This document shows, piece by piece, positions 33,721 through 45,656 of a stretch of DNA of 64,000 bases (within the stretch, counting starts at the first letter, position 1; each line of letters opens with the position of its first letter). The stretch lies in assembly GCA_047967505.1 (NCBI GenBank), contig CM106539.1; one strand, 5' to 3'. The position numbers and the translations under genes were made by a program. Under the pieces are notes generated by a model. It ran no database searches. It was not told where the DNA came from and saw only the letters and a program-made list of their open reading frames with translations. The stretch comes from Dipteris shenzhenensis (Eukaryota; Polypodiophyta; Polypodiopsida; Gleicheniales).

Positions 33721-35055
33721 ATGACACTTACACTAGGCAAAACACACTATCTATTTTCCTAATGAAAACGAAAACGGTAAAATGTGTGTGTATTAGGCCT
33801 ATAGGAAACCACTCTGGGAACAGGTAGTGGTCCTGGAGACTGGTATCCAGATGTTAAAAGCACAATTTTGCAACATAATAAAGTACGAAATACATAAAGA
33901 GGCACAAAACCCTTAGCATTTACACTCTCCAGTTGGAGAGATGAAGAGCAACAAGAGCTTTGAAGGCAATGATCTCGTTGGCAGCTATACTAGATACACA
34001 TTCCAATGTCGAGGATTGTTACCTGCATCCATCCAAGAGAAGGTGATGTTAGAATACACACAACTTCTAACTTGGGACTACAGGTGTCAGAGACCCAACT
34101 ACTTGTTATCACAGTCAAGAATACGGCCCAGTAGTCAACCAAGAGATCTAGCAAAAACATAACTTTGAAAAGAAAATCATTTGTCCCCGTGCCATAATGC
34201 GGTTAGCCATTTGTATCCTTGCAAAGTAACACATCATAATGGTAGAGAACAAAACTAGTATCTTTGTAAAATCTATTCCAACATGAGGATGCGGGTAGCA
34301 TAGCCTTAGGCAAGGCACGGGACGAGACGAACCGAAGAATGCTTGTAGAGTCGAGCTCAATAGTGGAGACTCAAGAGGAAAATGGGGAGAGGAAAGGAAA
34401 GAATATAATACGGGAGCTAGGTGGAGAAAAGTGGAAAAATGTGGGGAAGGAGAAGATAGAGAGAAGCCCGAGAGCCGAGCTCACACAAAAAGGAGGTATA
34501 GGCATTGCATGCTTGTGAGATATGTAAGGTGGCGGGAGTCCTTGCGCAACAGGTAATGGAATCTAGGCTTCGCTGCTGCTATAGCAAATTTCCTCATAAG
34601 TGCCACAACTAGGACATACCCTTAAGGGTATAACTAAGTGAGTGGTCCAAAAGAAATGTGAGGTCCTTTGTTCAACATAGGGTCCTTTTAAGCATGAAAT
34701 GCATTAATTTTGAAGTAAAAACTATATTAGCATAGTCCTAGTTGTTTGAGCTTACATTGAAGGCTAATCGATGCAAGGTACTTACCATTGGAGTATGTAG
34801 GGGGTATCTAAGGGTGGAAAAAGAGCTCATGTACCTTGGCTCATTAATGGTAATTTGGCACCATTTGTAGACTTACTATGACATATAGTGGAGGACAAGC
34901 CTAGATTATAGGTGACTCCTGGAAACAACATGTAGGAGAGCGAGTTAAATATAAACATTGGATGCCATCAATAGCAAAAAGGAGGATCTAGCACGGTAAA
35001 GTAGTGAAAACTCACGCAAGGGATAAGGCATTGAACACATAATCCCATAATTGAG
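33721..35055. repeat. shortened array unit 3 (1,335 bp)
   Basis: Starts at ATGACACTTACACTAGG, an internal point of the full unit (compare 31013). It jumps at about 34283 from ATTCCAACA straight to TGAGGATGCGGG, skipping about 1.4 kb of the full unit. It ends at CATAATTGAG. Confidence 0.88.
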
Positions 35056-36381
35056 ATGACACTTACACTAGGCAAAACACACTATCTATTTTCCTAATGA
35101 AAACGAAAATGGTAAAATGTGTGTGTATTAGGCCTATAGGAAACCACTCTGGGAACAGGTAGTGGTCCTGGAGACTGGTATCTAGATGTTAAAAGCACAA
35201 TTTTGCAACATAATAAAGTACGAAATACATAAAGAGGCACAAAACCCTTAGCATTTACACTCTCCAGTTGGAGAGATGAAGAGCTTTGAAGGCAATGATC
35301 TCGTTGGCAGCTATACTAGATACACATTCCAATGTCGAGGATTGTTACCTGCATCCATCCAAGAGAAGGTGATGTTAGAATACACACAACTTCTAACTTG
35401 GGACTACAGGTGTCAGAGACCCAACTACTTGTTATCACAGTCAAGAATACGGCCCAGTAGTCAACCAAGAGATCTAGCAAAAACATAACTTTGAAAAGAA
35501 AATCATTTGTCCCCGTGCCATAATGCGGTTAGCCATTTGTATCCTTGCAAAGCAACACATCATAATGGTAGAGAACAAAACTAGTATCTTTGTAAAATCT
35601 ATTCCAACATGAGGATGCGGGTAGCATAGCCTTAGGCAAGGCACGGGACGAGACGAACCGAAGAATGCTTATAGAGTCGAGCTCAATAGTGGAGACTCAA
35701 GAGGAAAATGGGGAGAGGAAAGGAAAGAATATAATACGGGAGCTAGGTGGAGAAAAGTGGAAAAATGTGGGGAAGGAGAAGATAGAGAGAAGCCCGAGAG
35801 CCGAGCTCACACGAAAAGGAGGTATAGGCATTGCATGCTTGTGAGATATGTAAGGTGGCGGGAGTCCTTGCGCAACAGGTAATGGAATCTAGGCTTCGCT
35901 GCTGCTATAGCAAATTTCCTCATAAGTGCCACAACTAGGACATACCCTTAAGGGTATAACTAAGTGAGTGGTCCAAAAGAAATGTGAGGTCCTTTGTTCA
36001 ACATAGGGTCCTTTTAAGCATGAAATGCATTAATTTTGAAGTAAAAACTATATTAGCATAGTCCTAGTTGTTTGAGCTTACATTGAAGGCTAATCGATGC
36101 AAGGTACTTACCATTGGAGTACGTAGGGGGTATCTAAGGGTGGAAAAAGAGCTCATGTACCTTGGCTCATTAATGGTAATTTGGCACCATTTGTAGACTT
36201 ACTATGACATATAGTGGAGGACAAGCCTAGATTATAGGTGACTCCTGGAAACAACATGTAGGAGAGCGAGTTAAATATAAACATTGGATGCCATCAATAG
36301 CAAAAAGGAGGATCTAGCACGGTAAAGTAGTGAAAACTCACGCAAGGGATAAGGCATTGAACACATAATCCCATAATTGAG
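35056..36381. repeat. shortened array unit 4 (1,326 bp), tandem copy of unit 3
   Basis: Same start, same internal junction (near 35609) and same end as unit 3, so it arose by tandem duplication of the already shortened unit. The length difference is a 9-bp loss near 35280 (AGCAACAAG). Confidence 0.9.
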
Positions 36382-37603
36382 ATGACACTTACACTAGGCA
36401 AAACACACTATCTATTTTCCTAATGAAAACGAAAACGGTAAAATGTGTGTGTATTAGGCCTATAGGAAACCACTCTGGGAACAGGTAGTGGTCCTGGAGA
36501 CTGGTATCCAGATGTTAAAAGCACAATTTTGCAACATAATAAAGTACGAAATACATAAAGAGGCACAAAACCCTTAGCATTTACACTCTCCAGTTGGAGA
36601 GATGAAGAGCAACAAGAGCTTTGAAGGCAATGATCTCGTTGGCAGCTATACTAGATACACATTCCAATGTCGAGGATTGTTACCTGCATCCATCCAAGAG
36701 AAGGTGATGTTAGAATACACACAACTTCTAACTTGGGACTACAGGTGTCAGAGACCCAACTACTTGTTATCACAGTCAAGAATACGGCCCAGTAGTCAGA
36801 GGAGGAGCATGAGGATGCGGGTAGCATAGCCTTAGGCAAGGCACGGGATGAGACGAACCGAAGAATGCTTGCAAAGTCGAGCTCAATAGTGGAGACTCAA
36901 GAGAAAAATGGGGAGAGGAAAGGAAAGAATGTATTATGGGAGCTAGGTGGAGAAAAGTGGAAAAACGTGGGGGAGGAGAAGACAGAGAGAAGCCCGAGAG
37001 AGCCGAGCTCACACGAAAAGGAGGTATAGGCATTGCATGCTTGTGAGAGATGTAAGGTGGCGGGAGTCCTTGCGCAACAGGTAATGGAATCTAGGCTTTG
37101 CTGCTGCTATAGAAAATTTCCTCATAAGTGCCACAACTAGGACATACCCTTAAGGGTATAACTAAGTGAGTGGTCCAAAAGAAATGTGAGGTCCTTTGTT
37201 CAACATAGGATCCTTTTAAGCATGAAATGTATTAATTTAGAAGTAAAAACTATATTAGCATAGTCCTAGTTGTTTGACCTTACATTAAAGGCCAATCGGT
37301 GCAAGGTACTTACCATTAGAGTACGTAGGGGGTATCTAAGGGAGGAAAAAGAGCTCATGTACCTTGGCTCATTAATGGTAATTTGGCACCATTTGTAGAC
37401 TTACTATGACATATAGTGGAGGACAAGCCTAGATTATAGGTGACTCCTCGAAACAACATGTAGGAGAGCGACTTAAATATAAACATTGGATTCCATCAAT
37501 AGCAGAAAGGAGGATCTAGCATGATAAAGTAGAGAAAACTCATGCAGAGGATAAGGCATTGAACACATACTCCCATAACCGAGTGTGTGCTAATCAGGTT
37601 AGG
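36382..37603. repeat. shortened array unit 5 with a different junction
   Basis: Same start as units 3 and 4, but the internal deletion begins earlier, at CCCAGTAGTCAG (36797), joining to AGGAGGAGCATGAGG. Its 3' part resembles unit 1 more than unit 3 and it ends with the normal GTGTGTGCTAATCAGG and GT run. Confidence 0.85.
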
Positions 37604-40294
37604 AGTGTGTGTGTGTGTGTGTGTACCCACCCTAACCCAAGTTTGCACACCTTAAAAAAATAAGGGAGTGGGCCCCTACCTTTCTAGGTGTGGGGCCCAC
37701 TTCTCAAGAGTGAACAAGAAAATGTAGTAGTAGTGGCAACCCAATAGGGTTCTTCTCCAACTTGAGGTAGCCTCTTGCCATTGCCCATCAAGGAGAGCCC
37801 TCCTCTGGCACTTCTTAGAAAAGGAAAGTAGAGTATAATTGTGATATCAATGGTAGTCAATAAAATATGCGAACAAATCAGTGTATCTAGAGTACCTTAT
37901 AAATGCTTTCCAATTGTGGACCATCACGTAATCAGCCTATAAAAGAAAGAAAGAAAAGAGAAGAAAACAAATTAGTGATGAACGGAGATGGCAATGTTAC
38001 AAGGGAAATCATTGACAATGAAACTAGTTATATAAGGTAAGGCAATATAACCAGGGAAAACATTGAAGATGGTAGATGACACTTACACCAGGCAAAACAC
38101 ACTATCTGTTTTCCTAATGAAAATGGAAATGGGAAAATGTGTGTATTAGGCCTATGGGAATAGGTAGTGGTTCTGCAGACTGGTATCTAGATGTTAAAAG
38201 CACAATTTTGCAACATAATAAAGTACGAAATACATAAAGAAGCACAAAACCCTTAGCATTTACACTCTCCAGTTGGAGAGATGAAGAGCAACAAGAGCTT
38301 TGAAGGCAATCAGCTGTACTAGATACACATTCCAATGTTGGGGACTGTGACCTGCTTCCATCCAAGAGAAGGTGATGTTAGAATACACACAACTTCTAAC
38401 TTGGGACTACAGGTGTCAGAGACCCCAACTACTTGTTATCACAGTCAAGAATACGGCCCAGTAGTCAACCAAGAGATCTAGCAAAAACATAACTTTGAAA
38501 AGAAAATCATTTGTCCCCGTGCCATAATGCGGTTGCCCATTAGTATCCTTGCAAAGCAACACATCATAATGGTAGAGAACAAAACTAGTATCTTTGCAAA
38601 ATTTATTCCAACAATAGGTCATGACTCCAAATGGATTTTGCAGGTCACCACCTGTGGCATTGTGAAGTCAACATGTAACAAAGTACATAATTCAAAAGCA
38701 GGTCACCACTTGTGGTGAGTGCTCATATATGGTCTTTATCAATAGAAAAGAGTTAGCTAGCAACACCCATGAATCACAAGATGCTTGGAAACTACATATT
38801 TGCAACAACAGTCAATACAAGGTCACATGAAGCTACCATTAAAACCATGTCATGATATAGAGTATCCACACCATAGTTTGCAGCTTACTCTTTAACACTA
38901 TAATGCTATGAAATGTACGTTAGTAGACCTAGCCAAGGAACCGATAGAAGCTAGGGGTTTATGGGACTTGAGTGGGTAGATCTTGTGGAGATGGGTGTGT
39001 AGAGAATCCTTCCGCAACCGTGTGACAGTTGTAGACTATACTTTACATGATTATCGCATGACAAAAGATGAACCCAACGTACGTATCAGGGAAGAAATCA
39101 CATAGAATGAACCCATGATAAGAGAGCGAGAAGAAACCCGCCATGTGAATGAATGTGCAAGGAAGGTGCGCTCTAGCAATTGAAGGGAATTCCAAGAGTC
39201 ATATTTTGATACATTGTAAGTTAGAGTCGCCTCTAATATAGAGCATGCAAGTTGCTTTTGTACTCTCCAGTGGCCACTGACTCTACAATCCTGAGGAGAT
39301 ACATAACTGATGCTGCTAGCATAAATTGAAAACATATCTACAATCCTACCTATCTTCATGAGTAATAGCACGAGCCCATCAAACACATGGACTACCGATA
39401 GAATTTTTAAGTGCACCCAAGAGAGATAGAGGTTGGAAATCATGTTTACTAAATGTTCAAGGCGAACACTATAGGGATCAGGGATAGGCGAGATTCTGGC
39501 TAATCAAGCAGGGATTGCATCAAGGCCATCTCACATGAGATGTCGGGGTAGCGTTACCAACCGTATCAAGTCGTCACCAACTGTGAGAAAGTTACAGAAT
39601 GGTAAGGAATGGGAAATGGAACATCTATAAACTAGGAAAATGGACAGTATAACAGAAGTTGCTTGAGAAAATTTCTCAAGGAAATTAGCATGAGAAATGA
39701 TGCGTATATAGCCACATAGTGGAGGTGAGCATCAAGCATAGAGGGAGCAAATGCAGAAACGAGCGGAGGGCTAGAAAGGAGGAGGAAAAAATGAGGCACA
39801 TGCTAAAGCAAAGACTCTAGAGAATGCTTCGAAAAGTTGCTTCAGGCGGGCCACCAGCAAACTAGTTTGAGGGATTAGATTCGAGTGGTGATTTGTGGAA
39901 AACTTGTAAGGCTAGCAGCGTGATAAGTAGGTGGGCACCTAAGGAGGTACTGGTCAAGGAGAGAGAGGATGCTACACACAATCTGGCCACTATAGGTGAG
40001 AGAGGGAGCTGAAGACTAGGGTAAGAGAGGAGAAGGATGAGGATGTGAGTAGCATAGCCTTAGGCAAGGCATGGGACGAGATGAACCCAAGAATGCTTGC
40101 AGGGTCAGCTCAATAGTGGAGACTCAAGAGGAAAATGGGGAGAGGAAAGGAAAGAATACAATACGAGAGCTAGGTGGAGAAAAGTGGAACAACGTGGGGG
40201 AGGAGAAGACAGAGAGAAGCTCGAGAGAGCCGAGCTCACACGACAAGGAGGTATAGGCATTGCATGCTTGTGAGACATGTAAGGTGGAGAGAGT
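37604..40294. repeat. 3.2-kb array unit 6, left part
   Basis: Starts with a GT run (37604-37624) and follows units 1 and 2 to GGTGGAGAGAGT at 40294. There the D1 element is inserted. The rest of the unit resumes at 51911. A frame equivalent to the 133-codon minus-strand frame is 130 codons here (39443-39051). Confidence 0.88.
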
Positions 40295-40314
40295 TGTTGA
40301 GAGTTCATGCTCAA

Positions 40315-40368
40315 CATCATGTGATCATGTGTGCATAGCACCATCACGTGATCATATGTGCATAGCAC
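40315..40368 (+). promoter_or_regulatory. 27-bp direct repeat in D1 U3
   Basis: CATCATGTGATCATGTGTGC begins copy 1 at 40315 and CATCACGTGATCATATGTGC begins copy 2 at 40342. Copy 2 contains CACGTG, the core of a plant G-box. The repeat sits just upstream of the TATA box, where LTR enhancers usually lie. It is also present in the 3' LTR. Confidence 0.6.
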
Positions 40369-40384
40369 TAACCTTATAGAGTGC

Positions 40385-40391
40385 TATAAAG
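40385..40391 (+). promoter_or_regulatory. TATA box of D1 LTR
   Basis: TATAAAG in GTGCTATAAAGG, conserved in both LTRs, about 17 bp downstream of the 27-bp repeat. Confidence 0.6.
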
Positions 40392-40405
40392 GAAAGGGTT
40401 AGATC

Positions 40406-40423
40406 CCCTAACCCTAACCCTAA
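40406..40423 (+). repeat. telomere-type motif (three CCCTAA) inside the LTR
   Basis: Three perfect tandem CCCTAA hexamers, followed by AAAGGG. The 3' LTR has two perfect copies and one changed (CCTTAA) at 51765-51782. The plant telomere unit is CCCTAAA, so this is close but not identical. Confidence 0.85.
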
Positions 40424-40551
40424 AAGGGTTTGTATATATTCTATTTTTTCAACTAAATCTAGTGTACAGTTAGTCATTTGTGGTGTGCTCTCTAGCTGTG
40501 CCATCTCTCCTCATCTCCACTCTTCTCCTCTCCCCTCTTCATATTTTGTCA

Positions 40552-40564
40552 TGGTATAAGAGCT
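40552..40564 (+). other. primer-binding site of D1, one mismatch
   Basis: TGGTATAAGAGCT directly follows the LTR. It differs from the usual TGGTATCAGAGC by one base (C to A). Confidence 0.85.
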
Positions 40565-43230
40565 CCCTTGCCTTCCGCTGAGGCATTGTGATTCTTGAGA
40601 GTGCGAGAGAGATTGTGAGATTGAGAGTTCTCTTGAGTGTTCTCCGTGAGAGTCCACTTCCGGTGAGAGATCTTCATCCATCCTTTGTGAGAAATTCAGT
40701 CCATTGCTTTGAGAATTCCGTCCATTCATTTGGAGAGAAAATTTCTGTCTATTATTTTTGTTTATCTCATTCGAGAGTTTGTGAGAATACCTTGAGAGAG
40801 AGATATAGAGTCTCTTTGCAAGTCCTATCCTGCACTTCGACTCCTACTCCAAGCAATATACAGCCGACCGACTCAACCTTCTATTGTAGGCTCCTTCAAT
40901 GACTTTGCAGCAGCATCTATACACAACAAGGCAGCGCTATGACCTGCACGGAGGCCTTAAACGGATCCATCGACCTCAAGCTCCTACAAACAAGCATTGT
41001 CGACTACAGAGCTAGCATCTCCAAATGGGTTTCAAGGGAGCACCGGGGTCCAAGCACTCCTAACGTTGTGCCATCAACAACCACCTCACTTCCGACTCCA
41101 GCTCCTAAGCAACCGCACACAGCGAACAGGGTGTCACCAATTGCAACAACAACAAAGCACACCAAGAGCATCAGCAACGACGGATTAGTGATGCAACAAT
41201 GCTCCTGCCAGCTAGCTATGCCCAGTCTCAATGAGGCTCCCTAGACGCCGACGACCACAAAAATCCGAAGCAGCATCCTTCGCGACTCGCATGCAACCAC
41301 AACGCTACAAACGATCAACAGGTCCTGACTCAACTGCAATAAGCTTCACGCTCAACGGCTGCATAGCTCACAAACTTCCTTGATGGATTGTTGACTCGCA
41401 TGCATCACCCCAACAAGAGCCTCCAATGCCAGCGCCATCGTCATAACAGCCCGACTCCCATGTTTTCCTTTGCCTTGGGACGTGTCTCCTTGCTGCAGTC
41501 GAACGACTCACTCACCTCCATCACGGCCGAGAGAATCTCCATGCAGTTGCGATAGCTACGTTTTTCGAATTCCACCACGCTCTTCTTACGAGGGAGTAGG
41601 TCGGCATGCGGTGTTTGGCCAGGGAGTTGGGCCACGCCATCACTGCGCATTTCTGTGCTGAGGGAGGGGTTCATGGGTGCCATTTCGACAGATCCTATGT
41701 CGAGTGAAGGAGCCTGCCTGTCTAGAGAATCCATGGAGCAGAGAAGGCATTTCTCCATAGATCCATCGTTAGGATCCTCTATAGCAGCCCAACTGAGCTC
41801 CTAAACCCTTCAACAAGGTGACCAATCACCTACAGCAACAAACTCGCAGCAACGCCAAGCTCCTATAGCAGCTCCAACGGCTCCATCTCTGCACATCAAT
41901 GGAATCTTCAGAAGAGTCCATCAGAATCTCAAAAGATTCTAGTCGCCCTCCTAGCGCCACATGGCAGAGAGGGAGGATATCCCTTATCCTCAACCTCACC
42001 ACACATTAAGGTGTGGTCAGCCAAGTGACACGTGGCCCGTGTGCCACATCATCACCTTATCTCCAACTGCCACATCAGTAGCCCAATGAGGCTACCACAT
42101 CATCAACTCATCTGAGCTGCCACATCATCAGTGTCGCATAGGTAGGCCACGTCATTCTACCATGTCATCAGGACACATCATCTTACCATGTCATCAAGCC
42201 ACATCATCAGTGCCACATCATCACAACCACATCATCATTACCACATCACCTTGCTGACATCATCATTTGTGCCACCTCAGTAATGCCACCTCAGTTGTCC
42301 AGTCAGCACTGACCCCTGTAGACACAGTTACCTCTTCACAGTCATTGCATGTGACCACTCCTGCCACCTCAGCACAGTTCTTCATAGGTACACCTCTTGC
42401 TAGGCACAGTGCCACATCATCACTGCATGTGACTCACAGTGACACATCATCATTGAGCACCATTTGCACTCCTTTTGCCCCTCCACCTAGATCAAGTCAT
42501 ATCTCTTGATCTAGGAAGAATTTGAGGGTGCTCCAAAAAGGAAAGTCGATCGTTTTTTCGTGCTCTATGCGCTCATCACATCACGCACACATTTCGGTGC
42601 AAGTTACACTCACATTTAAGCCTTGCCGAAAAAACCACTTCCTTCACGCACATTTGCCTCTACATCGACGCATCTGACCCAACACTTAAAAAGAACAAAA
42701 GAAAAGGAATTATTTGCTCTTCTTTCATCGATCGAGGGTTGGTTTAAAAAAAGATCAGAGTAGACTAGATCGCCATAGAGGGGACGCTTTGAATTTTCCC
42801 AAGTTGCCAATCTAAGCCATGCCCAAAATTCCCGACTAGTACCTACTCGGACTCAGTCCATACGCTCACATATGGTTTCACATCATTACATTACCTGAAA
42901 CCTTACGTTCATCAGTTCAGTGAGCAGACTTCAGAGTTCAAAGGCATTGCAGATTGTTTCAGTGGGCAGATAGCATTTGATTTCACACACACATGCCACC
43001 ATTGTAAAGCCTATTCGGCTATCTCACGGCATCGTGCACATCATTTTAGCCTTATAAAGCCTCTTGGCTATTCCCGGCATCATTGCCACAAGCCTTGTAA
43101 TATAGATCAAATTTTATATACTGCAGTTCTATCTTCACCGACAGTTCAGAGATTTCACTTGGCATAGACAATGTATTTGCAATTGATTCATACAGAGATT
43201 TTCACGACATTTTCGAGTACATTTCTTGCA
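40565..43230 (+). other. D1 leader, 2.7 kb, no recognised product
   Basis: The first 300 bp are rich in GAGAG and ATTCCGTCCATT motifs, also seen in the C1 leader. From 40860 to 42000 the sequence is C-rich with short frames of 60-105 codons on both strands, none recognised. Positions 42040-42455 carry a CCACATCATC motif array. A degenerate 50-bp repeat (TAAAGCC at 43005 and 43055) lies near the end. The length is unusual for a copia leader and suggests captured DNA. Confidence 0.65.
42040..42455. repeat. dispersed CCACATCATC motif array
   Basis: About 18 copies of CCACATCATCA or close variants (CCACGTCATT, CCATGTCATC, CCACCTCAG) occur at irregular 10-40 bp spacing. The reverse complement reads TGATGATGTGG; the variant with CG gives TGACGTGG, an ACGT-core bZIP-type site. 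Confidence 0.75.
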
Positions 43231-43239
43231 CCATGTCGA
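43231..43239. repeat. 9-bp duplication, left copy
   Basis: CCATGTCGA is repeated at 48172-48180 on the other side of the nested element. The bases flanking each copy differ, so the match is exactly 9 bp. It includes the ATG of D1 gag. Confidence 0.85.
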
Positions 43240-43310
43240 TGAGGATTACCAAAAGGCAAGCGACAGAAAGCGGGCGAGCCAAAAAAAGCGAGCAATAAAA
43301 AACAATAAAA
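43240..43310 (+). repeat. left terminal repeat of nested element
   Basis: Begins TGAGGATTACCAAAAGGC and contains AAAGCGGGCGAGCC and AAAAAAAGCGAGC. A second copy of TGAGGATTACCAAAA with GCGAGCGAG lies at 43782-43855. Confidence 0.65.
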
Positions 43311-44389
43311 GATTTATAAATCCCCCATTTCAATAGAAAAAAATAATAACTTATTCAAAAGTCTATATGTTTCCTCAATGCTAGAAGGTTAAATATGCAT
43401 ATAACTTTCTGAGCCACTAACACTAATTTCACATCATCCATGAGATAGTTTGTATGTTCAATTTCCAATTCATTATTTGTATTAAAGACAAACCCTATAG
43501 TAATTGCAATCAAGTTCTCTCTTTCCACTAGAGTAATTGAGATCATCAATGCAACCTTCCACACAGGTGGGGTGTTTCCAAGGACTCCTTGCATGGATTA
43601 GTCTAGATTCCATGCATATGTAAATGCTTAGCTTTTTTAACTCTGTTCACTCTTGGAATGAAACCCATGTTTCTTTGTTACTAGAAAAATATTCTTCCCT
43701 AATGATTTATTCTTACCTCCCACTAATCTAACCAATGCAACAAATTAACAACAAATTCATATTTTGGTGCATTAAATTTTATGAGGATTACCAAAAAGCG
43801 AGCGAGAAAAACCAAGCAGAGTCATTACACCGTGCGACAAAACCGAGCAAACCATGTAGTTTGAAGCTTTTATCCTTGTCTATCTATTTTCTAGGTTTAA
43901 GCATCTTTCAATCTAGACAATCCCTTGTAACAAATTCTTGAATTAGCTCTTCCTTCAGTGCAATGCCTTTTGTTGTTATCTAACCTAACAACTCGTGTTG
44001 GTCGGATTCCTTTGGCTTTCATGCAGTGCGATTCATTAAGGCAAAGTTGATCTTAAGAGACAAGTATCAACAGTCTTGTGAGCTCCCCCATCAATAACAT
44101 CACAATTGACGCAAATGTAAATGATTTGAAAGAAGGCATCACTAGCTGAGGGTTTTCAACGTTGACAAAGTTCTTAGGCTCCTTTATGAGTGCAATTGTA
44201 TCTGCTTTTCTATTTGCATGAGCAACTATAAGTCATACTGTCTTGCCTTAAGGTTTTGGTTGCTTTTGGCTCAAAGCTGTCAGTGCTCTATACAGCCTCC
44301 ATTCCTACAACCTACATGCATCTTGCTTCACACTCGTTTGTTCCCAAACAAGAAGCCCATTCCTCCATTCTTTCTTCCTCCAAAACGAA

Positions 44390-44545
44390 ACCAAAACAAG
44401 TGTCGGGCATGAATGAAACCAAATCAAATGTACAAGCAAAACCAAAACAAATGTCGGGCATGAAAGAAACCAAATCAAACGTCGGGCATGAAAGAAACCA
44501 AATCAAACGTTGGGCATGACCAAAACCAAAACAAACGTCTGACAT
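44390..44545. repeat. 28-bp minisatellite in nested element
   Basis: GTCGGGCATGAAAGAAACC begins at 44453 and 44481 and a variant at 44509. Looser copies extend on both sides. It gives a plus-strand frame with repeated GMKETKSNV-like peptides and a minus-strand frame with repeated SFMPD. Neither has other support as a gene. Confidence 0.85.
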
Positions 44546-44554
44546 GGAGACCCA

Positions 44555-45650
44555 TCATTGGGTGAGTAACTTCATCTCGGCGGCAAAACCAAAAAGATGA
44601 TGCCTGGCATGAACGTAACTTATGGAAGGTAAGCAAAGCTTAATCAAAGAGTAGTCACGGCCTAATTCATGACAACGTCTGTGACGCCATTGAAGAAGGC
44701 CTAGTGTCTTACCCTGCGATTCCCTGCACCCTCTTCTTTCTTGCAATCCTGCATATCCCGCGAGCGATTCAGATTTAATAGGAATGGAACATAAGTGCGC
44801 GTTGGTCCTGCAGAAATTCTTGTTGATCATTTGTTGCGACTTGTATAAGAGTATTGTATATTTATCAGACTTGTGAAATGAAATACCTCAGTGACCTCAC
44901 CTTGAAATTGCAATATTTCACGTTGAAAAGAGCTGAAGACATGGGAAGTACAGAAGCTAGCTAGCTTGATTGAACATCCAAAAATTCTGTCATACCGAAT
45001 GAGCCGTCTCAGATTTCAAAGCATTCCCCAGTCGCACAGTCGTGCGTTGATCATTTTTGGTTTGGTCCCCATGAGAATCAAGTCACTGAAAACCACCTCC
45101 ATGTCCTGCTCGGTGTTGTCTGAGTTTATTTGCGGAAGGAGAACTATCTCTTCCATGATTGCAGCAAGGCTTTGGTCAAAATCAAGCACACTTTTCATTC
45201 CAGTTCTCCAAAGGCTTCAACCACACCAATCCATTCTATCACTCTATCACAGTAGTTTGAGGTATGCAGAAGATACACAGAAGATGCGTAGAAGAATACC
45301 ATCACAGAGCTACGGAGAATTAGTACGATTGCCCGATTCCATCTCCTCCACTTGCACCCACGCTCCCACTGCCCCTGCCACTACTCCGTTGGCTGCTTCC
45401 CTTCCCTAGGATCTCCATTGGCTACGTCTAACTTGCTCATTCGTTTTTGCAGCTACTTCTTAGTCGACCCTTTCAACTCCTCCAGATCCTCCCTTTTGCA
45501 TCTCGTCGTTCATCACCAGGTAAAGTGCCTCCCGGTGCACCCATATCAGTCTCTGGAACTCCTAGCCAGGTCGTTGTACATCCCTGTAGGACTCCTCTTG
45601 CCGACTATCTTGGGCTTCTCCTAGTTCTCCCTCAGGTAAGGCTTTCATGA
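44555..45650. other. possible captured gene fragments in nested element
   Basis: Minus-strand frames 44830-44555 (91 codons) and 45198-45016 (60 codons, MKSVLDFDQSLAAIMEEI) and a plus-strand frame 44966-45409 (147 codons) have more gene-like composition than the surroundings. CAG/GTAAGG-type donor sites occur near 45633. I recognise no family, and both strands compete, so this is only a candidate. Confidence 0.3.
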
Positions 45651-45656
45651 CTTCAG

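Larger units (their letters stand above)
40295..40551 (+). repeat. 5' LTR of D1
   Basis: 257 bp, beginning TGTTGAGAGTTC and ending ATTTTGTCA. It contains a 27-bp tandem repeat, a TATA box and a run of CCCTAA motifs. Confidence 0.95.

Noticed and set aside
40939-41244. 101-codon Thr/Pro-rich frame in the D1 leader
   Set aside because: Upstream of gag in a non-coding leader, no domain, and overlapping frames of similar length occur on both strands.
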